From assembly GCA_947561585.1 (NCBI GenBank), contig CANNZV010000868.1, positions 62,001 through 126,000 of the forward strand: a stretch of DNA of 64,000 nt, read 5' to 3'. Below are positions 23,065 through 35,398 of the stretch, one piece after another. A model generated the notes under the pieces. That model saw only the letters and a list, made by a program, of their open reading frames with translations. It did no database searches and was not told the origin of the DNA. The position numbers and the translations under genes are program-made. The stretch's first letter is position 1, and each line of letters begins with the position of its first letter. The DNA is from Caprella mutica. Lineage: Eukaryota; Arthropoda; Malacostraca; Amphipoda; Caprellidae.

Positions 23065-23605
23065 GACAACTGCACTCTGCACCTAAAGTGCATTGGAGTA
23101 CAACTGCACTCTGCACCTAAAGTGCATTGGAGTACAACTGCACTCTGCACCTAAAGTGCATTGGAGTACAACTGCACTCTGCACCAAAAGTGCATTGGAG
23201 TACAACTGCACTCTGCACCAAAAGTGCATTGGAGTACAACTGCACTCTGCACCTAAAGTGCATTGGAGTACAACTGCACTCTGCACCTAAAGTGCATTGG
23301 AGTACAACTGCACTCTGCACCTAAAGTGCATTGGAGTACAACTGCACTCTGCACCAAAAGTGCATTGGAGTACAACTGCACTCTGCACCAAAAGTGCATT
23401 GGAGTACAACTGCACTCTGCACCATAAGTGCATTGGAGTACAACTGCACTCTGCACCATAAGTGCATTGGAGTACAACTGCACTCTGCACCAAAAGTGCA
23501 TTGGAGTACAACTGCACTCTGCACCAAAAGTGCATTGGAGTACAACTGCACTCTGCACCTAAAGTGCATTGGAGTACAACTGCACTCTGCACCTAAAGTG
23601 CATTC
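23065..23605. repeat. Minisatellite, 34-bp unit, about 16 copies, with internal dyad
   Basis: Each unit contains TGCACTCTGCACC and, a few bases on, AGTGCATTGGAG, so TGCACT and AGTGCA form an inverted pair within every unit. Variants are cctaaag, ccaaaag and ccataag. Frames on both strands are array translations. Confidence 0.97.
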
Positions 23606-24016
23606 CTAAATTACGGAGATATTTCTATTTCTCAAATATAGGAATGGTGTACCGTTACAAACTGGAATATTGAAATATAAAACTGGAATAGAATTAACCT
23701 GAATTATTCCAAGATATATTCCAACTGTTTTCACTTTCAGGGGAATCTCTTCATCTGTAAGTATGTATGGCAAACAGTATAAATTTCATAAACTGTGATT
23801 TATATTTCATTTAAATTATTAACTTATCAAGTTACTGAGAGAATGTTTTCAATTAATTAATTCAATTAATTAATCTATTTGGAGTTATTTCCATAACAAT
23901 AATTATTAGATGTTATCAGTTTAATTATTAGCAATGAATTGATTATTTTAACCTTCAATTAAAGAATTGATTAGCTATATAGAGCTAATAATTGTTTGTC
24001 TTAGAATTAAGGTGAC
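23606..24016. other. Spacer, nothing specific
   Basis: AT-rich DNA with a short ATTAATT-rich stretch at 23850-23875. No gene seen. Confidence 0.4.
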
Positions 24017-24655
24017 ATTGTTTGTAGAGCTGTTATTGTTTGTATAGTTGTTATTGTTGGTAGAGTTGTTATTGTTTGTAGAGTTATTATTGTTTGTAGA
24101 GTTGTTATTGTTAGTAAAGTTGTTATTGTTAGTAGAGTTGATATTGTTAGTAAAGTTGTTATTGTTTGTAGAGTTGTTATTATTTGTAGAGTTGTTATTG
24201 TTTGTAGAGTTGTTATTGTTAGTAGAGTTGATATTGTTAGTAAAGTTGTTATTGTTTGTAGAGTTGTTATTATTTGTAGAGTTGTTATTGTTTGTAGAGT
24301 TGTTATTGTTAGTAAAGTTGTTATTGTTTGTAGAGTTGTTATTGTTTGTAGAGTTGTTATTGTTTGTAGAGTCGTTATTGTTAGTATAGTTGTTATTGTT
24401 AGTAAAGTTGTTATTGTTAGTATAGTTGTTATTGTTTGTAGAGTCGTTATTGTTAGTAAAGTTGTTATTGTTAGTAAAGTTGTTATTGTTTGTAGAGTCG
24501 TTATTGTTAGTAAAGTTGTTATTGTTAGTAAAGTTGTTATTGTTAGTATAGTTGTTATTGTTTGTAGAGTTGTTATTGTTAGTAAAGTTGTTATTGTTTG
24601 TAGAGTTGTTATTGTTTGTAGAGTTGTTATTGTTTGTAGAATTGTTATTGTTTTC
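24017..24655. repeat. Minisatellite, 18-bp unit, about 36 copies
   Basis: Two main variants interleave: GTTATTGTTTGTAGAGTT and GTTATTGTTAGTAAAGTT. The 113-residue plus-strand frame is a six-residue hydrophobic repeat created by the array. Confidence 0.97.
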
Positions 24656-25600
24656 TCAACATTTGCCTATGTTCGATGTTTATTAATGTTCAACGTGAAG
24701 TAATAAGATAGATTGGTATTTAAGTATATCATTTATTCCATATAATTATATCATATTAATATATGATCAACAACAATGTACCATTAATCCGGTATATCAA
24801 TTAGGTATTTACTATATATATAAATATATATCTGTGTAGGAAGGCAACAAATTATTATTCTTGCAAGTAATATTGAATGATGTTTTGCATTTGATATTTT
24901 ATTGTGCATTTTTCTAGTTTTCTGTAAAGATGTTTGGTGCTGTTTGGCAATGTCTGGAAAATGATTTTGGAGAGCTATAATGTTAAAAAGTATATTGATA
25001 TTTTATATATTTATTCTAACTATGCAAATTTGATAATGATGTTAGTCTAATATAGTAAACAAGAAATAAGAAAATAAAATATAAAGGGATTTACACAAAT
25101 GATTGTTTTATATATAATTCAGAGCATAGTAATTACTAATGATAGATTGATGACATGTGAGTAAGTAGTGAAATTAATATATTTAACAAACCAATTATCG
25201 TGTATATAAATACATATTAAATATTCCCCTTTGTTCAAAGTGTGATGATATCAGTCACAAAAAGCATAACTAGTCATAAATAGTCACACAATGTATAAAG
25301 AGTCATGAATAGTCATAAGAAACTCATTCTTTTTCTAGCGAAGGTCTCCAGCAGCACGAGGGTTCGAGTCCCTCTACCCCTTATTTAGCGGTGGTTAAAT
25401 CAGGGTTAATATTCTCACTATTTATGTTCATTGTACAGTGATACACACAAACAAACTCCATATCTTTATTTGATATCTATTAAATATCATGCCAAACTTC
25501 ATGTTAAAATAGAGCAATAATTTACAACTCAAAATCTGATAAAAATTACAAAAGGTGAACGGAATTAAACACTCAGAATATTGTGATAGTTTGGAATATA
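24656..25600. other. Spacer with short AGTCATAAAT-like repeats and a tRNA-like T arm
   Basis: AT-rich DNA without a gene. At 25253-25320 the word AGTCAYRAAT recurs about five times. A tRNA-like T arm follows at 25358-25374. Confidence 0.4.
25345..25382 (+). pseudogene. tRNA-like 3' fragment (T arm)
   Basis: GAGGG (25358-25362), a seven-base loop TTCGAGT and CCCTC (25370-25374) form a perfect T arm and B box, followed by tacccctt like an acceptor 3' strand. No matching 5' acceptor strand, D arm or anticodon arm is found upstream, so it is a fragment or the relic of a tRNA-derived SINE rather than a working tRNA. Confidence 0.4.
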
Positions 25601-25604
25601 CAAT

Positions 25605-26248
25605 ATACTATACACTATATATCAGTAACGTCAATATACAGTATACACTATATATCAGTAACGTCAATATACAGTATACACTATATATCAGTAACGTCAA
25701 TATACAGTATACACTATATATCAGTAACGTCAATATACAGTATACACTATATATCAGTAACGTCAATATACAGTATACAGTATATATCAGTAACGTCAGT
25801 ATACAGTATACACTATATATCAGTAACGTCAATATACAGTATACAGTATATATCAGTAACGTCAATATACAGTATACACTATATATCAGTAACGTCAATA
25901 TACAGTATACAGTATATATCAGTAACGTCAGTATACAGTATACACTATATATCAGTATCGTCAATATACAGTATACACTATATATCAGTAACGTCAATAT
26001 ACAGTATACACTATATATCAGTAACGTCAATATACACTATACACTATATATCAGTAACGTCAATATACAGTATACACTATATATCAGTAACGTCAATATA
26101 CAGTATACACTATATATCAGTAACGTCAATATACAGTATACACTATATATCAGTAACGTCAATATACAGTATACACTATATATCAGTAACGTCAATATAC
26201 AGTATACACTATATATCAGTAACGTCACTATACAGTATACACTATAAC
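25605..26248. repeat. Minisatellite, 33-bp unit, about 19 copies
   Basis: The unit contains TATATATCAGTAACGTCAAT then atacagtatacac. It is rich in palindromic TATA words. Two overlapping plus-strand frames (230 and 228 residues) and two minus-strand frames (140 and 63 residues) are open because the unit lacks stops in them. They are array translations. Confidence 0.97.
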
Positions 26249-26254
26249 GTCAAT

Positions 26255-26295
26255 ATACAGGGATTGTAAACAGTGCAGTTATACAGTCCCTGTAT
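26255..26295. repeat. Hairpin at the array edge
   Basis: ATACAGGGA (26255-26263) and TCCCTGTAT (26287-26295) are perfectly inverted, with ttgta/tatac-like extension of the stem. The element begins in the last partial unit of the 33-bp array. Confidence 0.6.
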
Positions 26296-27070
26296 CTCAG
26301 TAACTTTTCAATATTTCATTTGAAGGTTGGTATGAAAATCCAGATTTTATTTTTTGTCAGTTTTGAATTTACCAAAAAAGAGTTAATCTATTTAAGTAAG
26401 TATGTAAAGTTACACTGAACTCATTTGCAATAGAAACTACGAATTGTGTAGGCCGAATAAGTAGTCACCTTGGTATTTAAATACCATCTCTCTTGCTTTA
26501 CATCTCAGCTGAATAAGTACGAGTACACACACTGTATAATTCACTCTATCTATTTCATACCAGTAATTACTTACAGGGCTTCTAAATCAATAAAATACTC
26601 CAAACTATTCCTAAATGTTAATGTATTTTTAGTATCTCACTAGAATCAATTACCGACTGCAGGCCAACATTGCGAAATATCGGCCCCTGCGCCCCATTCT
26701 TTGATTTCTAACATTTTATCCGTGATCTCGTTTCAAGATTATACCAAAAAAGCAATCTGAGAATATTGCAAAATACCCTAACTGGCAACTGCTCTGACCT
26801 CAAACTTGAAACAAAAGCGAAAGTTAGGGATGTTTGTTTGGTGCTGCGTTCTGTACACCATGCTGTGAAACAATAGGTGAGACTGGGAACAAAATTAGTT
26901 ATTTGCAGATTAAATTATCGAAGTTTTACACTAAATAACATTTTATAGGGAGTTTATTTAAATAAATAAAGATAAATAAATATAAAAATGGAGGTGTAAA
27001 TTTGTATTTCTTAAAATCTAATCTTTGTAAGCATCTTAACATTTCTTCTGGAAGTAAAGTTAACTAATAT
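26296..27070. other. Spacer, nothing specific
   Basis: Unique AT-rich DNA. A less AT-rich part at 26650-26880 shows no recognisable coding frame. Confidence 0.4.
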
Positions 27071-27071
27071 G

Positions 27072-27887
27072 CGTGGTTTATAACATGTTAGTGTGGTATA
27101 TAAAACGTTTATGTGGTTTATGTGACTGCATGTTGTTATGTGACTGCATGTGGTTATGTGACTGCATGTTGTTATGTGACTGCATGTGGTTATGTGACTG
27201 CATGTTGTTATGTGACTGCATGTGGTTATGTGACTGCGAGTGGTTATGTGCTGCATGTGGTTATGTGACTGCATGTGGTTATGTGACTGCATGTGGTTAT
27301 GTGGCTGCATGTGGTTATGTGGCTGCATGTGGTTATGTGCTGCATGTGGTTATGTGACTGCATGTGGTTATGTGGCTGCATGTGGTTATGTGACTGCATG
27401 TGGTTATGTGACTGCATGTGGTTATGTGGCTGCATGTGGTTATGTGACTGCATGTGGTTATGTGGCTGCATGTGGTTATGTGGCTGCATGTGGTTATGTG
27501 GCTGCATGTGGTTATGTGGCTGCATGTGGTTATGTGGCTGCGTGTGGTTATGTGACTGCATGTGGTTATGTGACTGCATGTGGTTATGTGGTTGCATGTG
27601 GTTATGTGGCTGCATGTGGTTATGTGGCTGCATGTGGTTATGTGGCTGCATGTGGTTATGTGGCTGCATGTGGTTATGTGGCTGCGTGTGGTTATGTGGC
27701 TGCATGTGGTTATGTGGCTGCATGTGGTTATGTGGCTGCATGTGGTTATGTGGCTGTATGTGGTTATGTGGCTGCATGTGGTTATGTGGCTGCATGTGGT
27801 TATGTGGCTGTATATGGTTATGTGGCTGCATGTGGTTATGTGGCTGCATGTGGTTATGTGGCTGCATGTGGTTATGTGGCTGCATGT
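27072..27887. repeat. Minisatellite, 18-bp unit, about 43 copies
   Basis: The unit is GGTTATGTGGCTGCATGT with variants (gtgact, gttgtta). Single-base losses at 27251 and 27340 shift the frame. Frames on both strands are array translations rich in cysteine or histidine and should not be read as metal-binding proteins. Confidence 0.97.
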
Positions 27888-28190
27888 TCATTATTACTCA
27901 TAATAACCTTTACATCAAGTACAGAAGGTAATTGCTTTGCAGTCAGAGGTCATAGCTTTGTTATCATTTATTCATTAGTGAGTTTTTAAAATTGGAGTAA
28001 GATTTAAATATCAGTAAGAGAGTGTATTGTTTTTAATTACTTTTTGTGAGTGATTTAAATGATTAAAATAAATAACAGGAAATATTGTCAATAGTTAAAT
28101 GGAGAATTTATTCGATGATTCAAATGATAGAATTAGGATAAGAATAAGACAGTTGAATAATACATAGAAAATGTAGCCAAGTTCCAGTTC
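27888..28190. other. Spacer, nothing specific
   Basis: Short unique AT-rich DNA between arrays. Confidence 0.4.
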
Positions 28191-28191
28191 C

Positions 28192-29455
28192 CTTCACAAG
28201 TATTCCAGTTGTCTTTACCGGTATTCCAGTTCCCTTTACAGGTATTCCAGTTCTCTTTACAGGTATTACAGTTCCCTTTACAGGTATTCCAGTTCCCTTT
28301 ACAGGTATTCCAGTTCCCTTTACAGGTATTCCAGTTCCCTTTACAGGTATTCCAGTTCCCTTTACAGGTATTCCAGTTCCCTTTACAGGTATTCCAGTTC
28401 TCTTTACAGGTATTCCAGTTCTCTTTACAGGTATTCCAGTTCCCTTTACAGGTATTCCAGTTCTCTTTACAGGTATTCCAGTTCCCTTTACAGGTATTCC
28501 AGTTCCCTTTACAGGTATTCCAGTTCCCTTTACAGGTATTCCAGTTCTCTTTACAGGTATTACAGTTCCCTTTACAGGTATTCCAGTTCTCTTTACATGT
28601 ATTACAGTTCCCTTTACAGGTATTCCAGTTCCCTTTACAGGTATTCCAGTTCCCTTTACAGGTATTCCAGTTCCCTTTACAGGTATTCCAGTTCTCTTTA
28701 CAGGTATTACAGTTCCCTTTACAGGTATTCCAGTTCCCTTTACAGGTATTCCAGTTCTCTTTACAGGTATCACAGTTCCCTTTACAGGTATTCCAGTTCT
28801 CTTTACAGTTATTACAGTTCCCTTTACAGGTATTCCAGTTCTCTTTACAGGTATTCCAGTTCTCTTTACAGGTATTCCAGTTCTCTTTACAGGTATTCCA
28901 GTTCCCTTTACAGGTATTCCAGTTCCCTTTACAGGTATTCCAGTTCCCTTTACATGTATTCCAGTTCTCTTTACAGGTATTCCAGTTCCGTTTACAGGTA
29001 TTCCAGTTCTCTTTACAGGTATTACAGTTCCCTTTACAGGTATTCCAGTTCCCTTTACAGGTATTCCAGTTCCCTTTACAGGTATTCCAGTTCCCTTTAC
29101 AGGTATTTCAGTTCTCTTTACAGGTATTACAGTTCCCTTTACAGGTATTCCAGTTCCCTTTACAGGTATTCCAGTTCTCTTTACAGGTATTACAGTTCCC
29201 TTTACAGGTATTCCAGTTCTCTTTACAGTTATTACAGTTCCCTTTACAGGTATTCCAGTTCCCTTTACAGGTATTCCAGTTCCCTTTACAGGTATTCCAG
29301 TTCTCTTTACAGGTATTCCAGTTCTCTTTACAGGTATTCCAGTTCTCTTTACAGGTATTCCAGTTCTCTTTACAGGTATTCCAGTTCTCTTTACAGGTAT
29401 TCTATTTCCTTTTACAGGTGTTCCAGTTCCCTTTACGGGTATTCCAGTTCTCAAG
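28192..29455. repeat. Minisatellite, 21-bp unit, about 60 copies, open on both strands
   Basis: The unit contains CCCTTTACAGGTATTCCAGT, with ccc/tct and cca/aca variants and hardly any indels. It is open as 444 residues on the minus strand (period G-I-P-V-K-G-T) and as 439 and 300 residues in two plus-strand frames. The two minus-strand ends run into unique DNA without splice or promoter signals that I can see, so I call it a repeat. Confidence 0.97.
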
Positions 29456-29512
29456 TTCTTCTTTCCAGCCTATATTATTGGAGTTGCAAACGAGAGTGAA
29501 AGCTGATAGTTT

Positions 29513-30212
29513 TGACCCACATAGATAAGTACCATCACCGACACAACTTAATTTAGTTTCGATGGTAGGGGGAGGTACCCACATAGGTACCTAAGTACCA
29601 ACAAAACTTAACTTAGTGTCGATGGTACAGGGAGGTACCTACATAGGTAAGTACCATCACTAAAAACATTTAGTTTAACATTGATGGTACAGGCAGGATA
29701 ATCACATATGTAAGTACCATCACCGACACAACTTAATTTACTGTAGATGGTACAGGCAGCTACCCACATAGGTCAGTACCATCACCGACACAACTTAATT
29801 TAGTTCAGATGGTACAGGAAGGTACACACAAAGGTAAGTACCAACACCGACAACAACTTAATTTATTGTAGATGGTGCAAGACGGTACCCACATAGGTAA
29901 GTACCATCACCGACACAACTCAATTTAGTGTAGATGGTACAGGCAGGTACCACATAGGTAAGTACCGTCACCAACACAACTTAATTTAGTTCAGATGGTA
30001 CAGGCAGGTACCACATAGGTAAGTACCATCATCAACACAATTTACAATTTAACTTAGATGGTACAGGCAGGATAATCACATAGGTAAGTACCATCACCGA
30101 CACAACTTAATTTAGTTTAACTTTGATGGTACAGGGAGGTACCACATAGGTAAGTACCAACACAAGCAACATTTACAATTTAACTTAGATGGTACAGGGA
30201 GGTACCACAACA
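29513..30212. repeat. Minisatellite, about 61-bp unit, about 11 copies, with internal dyads
   Basis: Units contain GATGGTACAGGCAGGTACC and, about 20 bases later, GTAAGTACCATCACC, so GATGGTAC and GTACCATC can pair within each unit. Copies are diverged (indels, taattt/caattt changes), which suggests an older array. Confidence 0.93.
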
Positions 30213-30860
30213 ATACGAGTTTGAGATTATAAAGATTTTATCATTACATTTCAGGTGTAAAAAATTCTCTTCCGCGAGTTGCTCTAATTAGCAAATTCTT
30301 AGGCAGGTAAAAAGAAGAGTTTACCTGTGAAAAAAGTTAATGAAGGGAACAAATTGGTAAATTCACCTAACTTATCGACTATGATTTGTTATTTTTATTT
30401 TTATTTCATATTTACCAGTACTCTTGAAAGTTACCTGTAAATAGCATTATTCACCACCACGCGTACTTACCTGAAGTAAAAAATTTACCGCTAGTTTGAA
30501 CTTCACTAAATTATCACAAAGTTGTAAAAATCACAAAAAATCCTATATTTCTAATGTAAAATCCAAATAACGAATAATAGTTCTATAATATCAGATCAAA
30601 GAGCTGCGCATGCGCACAACTCATCATTACTTTTGTTTATTGTTCCACTAATTACAGGAATTAGAATCTGTTGTGACAATATTAACAAATATCAAGGTTG
30701 TATAGAAAAACTAAGCAATTTGCCCCATATTTGTGTTGTTAGTTGGCAAAGGAAATAGAAAATCACTTCACTTGTTCAGATCTCAAAGAGTAGGAAGAAC
30801 ATGGAAAAAGAGAAGTTTTATGAATTTGACTATGAGGGGAAAATAGGGAAAAAGATATTA
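30213..30860. other. Spacer, nothing specific
   Basis: AT-rich with several cacctg/caggta words but no clear element. Confidence 0.4.
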
Positions 30861-31225
30861 AACTAGATGACGTGGACCCATAAATAGAGCGCATATCTTC
30901 ACTGCCGCCTATAAATGACCTTGACCTATAACCTGTTCGCTCTCAAAATCTAATAAACTGGTTCCTGGATAATGACCAATCGTACCACCAAATTTCAGGC
31001 AATTTGGTTGAATGCTTTTTGAGTTATTGAGTTATGAATGACCTTGACCTTTAAGGGGATATTTCCTCAAAATTTACCAATAGGTTGGTTCCTGGTTAAT
31101 GACCAATCGTCCCACAAAATTTTTGGCAATTTGGTTGAATGCTTTTTGAGTTATGCAAATAACAAGATGATAAATTTATAAATGCTGTATAAAATATAAC
31201 CTTACGCAATCTGCGAAGGTTATCG
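30861..31225 (+). mobile_element. Dispersed repeat family X, copy 1 (with internal duplication)
   Basis: It shares with 33113-33395 and 54816-55055 the order gagcgcatac, then tgaccttgacc, then ggataatgaccaatcgt, then caatttggttgaatgctttt, then gagttatg, and ends in a hairpin (ATAACCTTACGCA / TGCGAAGGTTAT, 31196-31223). The middle third is present twice in tandem here (about 30950-31035 and 31065-31160). No coding potential. The class (SINE-like or MITE) is not clear. Confidence 0.7.
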
Positions 31226-32278
31226 ATATACCAAAAACAACTTCCACTTATTTCCCCCTTCCCCCAAGGTCAAAGGTCACTTTTTTTTCTGTGGCTGTAC
31301 TTTACTTTTTATAATCTAGTTCAGATAGAAATTATTCGTCTGTTTTCTCCAAGTTCAAGGCGAGGCAATCTTTGTATTTTCTAACTAAGACATTAAAATC
31401 ACCTCATTTGAATATCAGGGACTGATTCACACTAAATGTATTGGCATTAACAACGTTAGACAACTCTAAAGGATGCAAATGATAACAACTCTTATCACTC
31501 GTAAATTCAATAAATCTATCTAATTGAACTTACTTCTTTTCACAATATACGTGAATTATTGTTAAAAGTTCAAAACAAATAATAGGCTTTGAAATGTTAC
31601 AAGAATTTTCACGTTTTTTATTGTCTATTTGTAATCGTTTTGCTAAACTGCCTCAGTAATCTCGATAAATAATATTTTTATTTTTTCACGTTAAAGTATC
31701 CAATTCCAGACTACTTATTGTTTTATTTTCTTTTTTTTATTATAAAAGAAGTAGTATGAGAAGCAATTGCACCGGTAAATGATGACAACCGAGAAGCTAT
31801 TGTGTCTTTCAAACATAATTTATTAATGTTCTCAGGCATACAATCCCTCATATTTCGAATAGCAATCCAAATCTACTGGCATGTTTCAAGTGAATTTATT
31901 CTCAAATAGTTTACTTCTGGTCATTAAATTAACATTAGTTACATACGATTAATTAGGTTTAAGTCATAAAGATAATGGTTATTCCAGAATATTTTAGGTG
32001 AAAAGCACTAAAATGCGAAGAATTATGAATAATGATCGTAAAGTTAGGAAGAATTTATAAGCATTGAACATAAGTTTTAAATTATCACAGTTTCAGCCTT
32101 AGTGTTAGTTTTCTATTTATAAAAGTGTGACCCCATATATCCAGTTGTATGCAATAGCCTCCAATTATAAGAGCCCGAATACAGTAAAACTCGATACCTT
32201 TATTATTTTTTATCAATTATTTTAGAAGCTCACTCAATATAACTTTAAATTAGGTCACTGTGGGGTAATAAAAACTAA
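31226..32278. other. Spacer, nothing specific
   Basis: AT-rich unique DNA; no gene or repeat recognised. Confidence 0.4.
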
Positions 32279-32279
32279 T

Positions 32280-32765
32280 TTAACCCAAGCCTGCCTGTAC
32301 TAAAATGTTGTATTTAACCCCACTCTGCCTGTACTAAAATGTTGTATTTAACCCCACCCTGCCTGTACTAAAATGTTGTATTTAACCCCACCCTGCCTGT
32401 ACCTGTACTAAAATGTTGTTTTTAACCCCACTCTGCCTGTACTAAAATGTTGTTTTTAACCCCACTCTGCCTGTACTAAAATGTTGTTTTTAACCCCACT
32501 CTGCCTGTACTAAAATGTTGTATTTAACCCCACCCTGCCTGTACTAAAATGTTGTATTTAACCCCACTCTGCCTGTACTAAAATGTTGTATTTAACCCCA
32601 CTCTGCCTGTACTAAAATGTTGTATTTAACCCCACTCTGCCTGTACTAAAATGTTGTATTTAACCCCACTCTGCCTGTACTAAAATGTTGTATTTAACCC
32701 CACCCTGCCTGTACTAAAATGTTGTATTTAACCCCACCCTGCCTGAACTAAAATGTTGTTTTTAT
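32280..32765. repeat. Minisatellite, 34-bp unit, about 14 copies
   Basis: The unit contains CTGCCTGTACTAAAATGTTG then tatttaaccccac. Variants are ccctg/ctctg and gtattt/gttttt. One unit carries an extra cctgta at 32397-32403. Confidence 0.97.
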
Positions 32766-32947
32766 TTTCTCCTGGCATTACAATCTAATGAAGAGTTTTT
32801 GTGTTCGTTCCTAACCAGGAAATTCAAAGACTGTAATTCAGTTCGCAATAAACTATCATTAAATTAGAGGAAGAAAACTTAATAGATTTTAAAGAGCAAA
32901 AAATATAAGAGATGATGATAAAGATAGATGAAATATGGAGTCATTTG

Positions 32948-33090
32948 TCAGATAGCAGACTACATGCAGAGAGAACTAGAACAAGCAGAGACAGAATAGA
33001 GTGTGCAGATAGCAGACTACATGCAGAGAGCAGTAGAACAAGCAGGGACTGAATAGAGAGTGCAGATAGCAGACTACATGCAGTAAGCGC
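32948..33090. repeat. Short tandem repeat, about 57-bp unit, 2.5 copies
   Basis: AGATAGCAGACTACATGCAG starts each unit (about 32951, 33007, 33064), followed by agagcagtagaacaagcag in the first two. Confidence 0.9.
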
Positions 33091-33112
33091 AGGGTGAATT
33101 AATTTTGAAACA

Positions 33113-33395
33113 AGGACTGGCGCTCGTAGAGCGCATACTTTGACGCCGCTATTGAATACTTTTTTGGTTATAAATTATCTTGACCTTGACATTTGACTCA
33201 ATCGCTGTCAAAATAGAATTAAATGGTTAGTGTAAAATGACCAATCGTCCCACGTAATTTCAGGCAAGTTGGTTCAACACTTTTTGAGTTATGCCAATAA
33301 CAATATTATATATGAATGAATATACCTATATATTTATGTATTTATATCTTCCTTTGTTATTCTACAAAACACAACCTTCTGCAATTTTTGCGAAG
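33113..33395 (+). mobile_element. Dispersed repeat family X, copy 2
   Basis: It starts gctcgtagagcgcatacttt and includes tgaccaatcgtcccac, then ttggttcaacactttttgag. It ends with the hairpin-like accttctgcaatttttgcga, aggt. It is in the same orientation as copies 1 and 3, with the middle present once. Confidence 0.7.
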
Positions 33396-33789
33396 GTAGA
33401 TGTAGAAGTCCTAAATTATTTTATTTTTCCATTTTTTTAAAGATTCTTCGTTATTTCCAATTCCATTTTATTAATCATTTTACGGCATATAAACAAATTT
33501 TTCTCTTATCAAATTAGCCGAGTGCGATCTCAGCATATAAAGTTCATCATATTCGAAAGTTAATTATAAATTCAATAAAGCATGTCATTATAAACCTACT
33601 TTGCAATTAATTTAATTCATGCATCACATTACGCATGTTATTCTAATATCTGGGAAATACAAATATGGTATACTCTTCTACAATAATTAAATGTAGGCTT
33701 CCCATGAACTGCATGTACTACATTTAGGAAATAGTCATTGACTTTCCGATTTGGCTGCCAATGAACATTATTCTTCAGACCTGTAAACC

Positions 33790-33955
33790 ACGGTAGCCGG
33801 TAAATTGGTCGAAAACAATAGCTCGAGAGACAAATTATTGCTCGAACGAACAATTGACCGAATGAACAATTTCTCGAAAGATAATTGCTCGAAAAACAAT
33901 TGCTCGAACGAACAATTGACCGAATGACCAATTGCTCGAATGATCAATCGTTCAG
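33790..33955. mobile_element. Solo terminal array C
   Basis: The cap GGTAGCCGGTAAATTGGTCG is followed by about nine degenerate words of the CAATTGCTCGAACGAA / CAATTGACCGAATGAA type up to 33955. No inverted partner array was found downstream, so this looks like one end of a terminal-array element whose other end is lost or lies outside my recognition. Confidence 0.6.
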
Positions 33956-34414
33956 ATAATATAAAATATAATATAATATAAAATAAATAAAATACAGTTA
34001 TTATTAGTTACTAATTAGAAACAAACATAGTTAGGTGCAGCTAATTGAAGAGATTTTACTTCGTGATTTTCCGATTTTCGACAATATTTCTCTAATTAAC
34101 AATTAACCAAACCACTTTAAATCTGAACAGCAGTTAGCTACCCAAGCATGAAGGATTTATTCATGTAATATTCTCTCAAATCCCAGGAATAAATCCTTCT
34201 TGTCTGGGTAGTTGTAACTCATCCGTAGTTCAACAAGGGAAGTCCTCATTTTTAAACTCCTTTTTCCCTCATTCCTTATCAATCTTCACCTCTCTATAAA
34301 TTGCCCAACCCTTCACCTGAATTGGGTCAATCTTACCCAATTGGTTTAAGTTCTAACTCCTAGATTAACCAATGGGAGATTTCCTTCCAAAAACTGTTGC
34401 TGAATTAAATGTTA

Positions 34415-34828
34415 TGGTTCTAGGATAATTCGGTCACAGAAAATTCGGTCTCGGGAAATTCATTTTTGTTTTATAATGATTATATTGAAAAAATAAAATA
34501 GGAAAAGTTGAAATTAACATCATTGGGATAACATCATTAACTGTTGTAAAATGATACGTAACATTAGTAATTTTGACATGTTTTGACATTTATTTAACAT
34601 GAGATTTGAGCGGAAAATTTGGTCTCGGAATTTTCGGTCTTAGATATAAATAAAACAAATCAATTAGATGTATAGGGGGACGTGCCACCCCCCTGACAGG
34701 ATGTTAAACAATCATGAAGTGTTATGTACAACAAAGTAGCGGATGCAGAAAACCTATTATTTATAACTGCCATTTATGTTGGGAGGCCATTTATAATTAC
34801 GAGACCGAAATTTACGACCACCCTTGTT
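34415..34828. mobile_element. Terminal-array element D
   Basis: The left end GGTTCTAGGATAATTCGGTC is followed by AATTCGGTCTCGG words. The right end, read inverted, is GGTGGTCGTAAATTTCGGTC. Internal AATTTGGTCTCGGAATTTTC words lie at 34614-34640. It shares its core (gatacgtaacattagtaatt, then ttaacatgagatttgagcgg) with element E in the opposite orientation. It carries a module (gttaaacaatcatgaagtg, then acaacaaagtagcggatgca) also found in E and at 61515-61565. No gene. Confidence 0.78.
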
Positions 34829-35398
34829 AATATGTCTTTTTAAAACATCAATATTTAATTTTTTCAAAGGCAGGTTGTATACATCATATTATCGCCAATG
34901 AATCTTCCTAGAATAATCTCTAAGATAATTTCAAAATTCTGTTCCAAAATGTTCAACCTTTTCATGCAAAAAGCATGTTGTTCCACTTCCCTATCCAACT
35001 TATGACATCTTTTATAAAAGTAGACTTGAAATTATTGAAGTCCAAAAATAAACATAATAATAATACGTCTGCAACACTAATTAAACCACTTCCATGTATT
35101 AGATAATCAGCAAAATATATGATAAGTCAAAAATGCGATTTATATATTATAAAATCCTCATACAACATTTTATATTTATAAATTTTAATATTGTGACATC
35201 CACTCCAGATCCTCTAATTGGAAAGTAAGAATATTTTTGCTCTAAATTTACCTGTCCTGCCAGTAATTGACATGGCAAAGCGATAGTTCTATTTCTCATC
35301 TCACAGGACATACAAATTATTACCAATTAGAATTGAGGAGAAAATAGGTAGCTAAGCTCACCAGGCTAATCCGGTGGCTTGTCACCATCACTGTCATC
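34829..35398. other. Spacer, nothing specific
   Basis: AT-rich unique DNA; no gene seen. Confidence 0.4.

Noticed and set aside
25345..25382. Functional tRNA gene
   Set aside because: Only the T arm and part of the acceptor 3' strand are present; no 5' acceptor, D arm or anticodon arm could be found.
27011..27989. Histidine- or cysteine-rich frames suggesting metal-binding peptides
   Set aside because: They come from an 18-bp minisatellite with frame-breaking single-base losses.
28120..29528. Frames of 444, 439 and 300 residues on both strands as possible repetitive structural protein genes
   Set aside because: All derive from one 21-bp minisatellite. Being open on both strands at once is expected from the unit, and no promoter or splice sites were seen.
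33638..33931. 97-residue minus-strand frame
   Set aside because: Half of it is the translation of the solo terminal array; no coding evidence.
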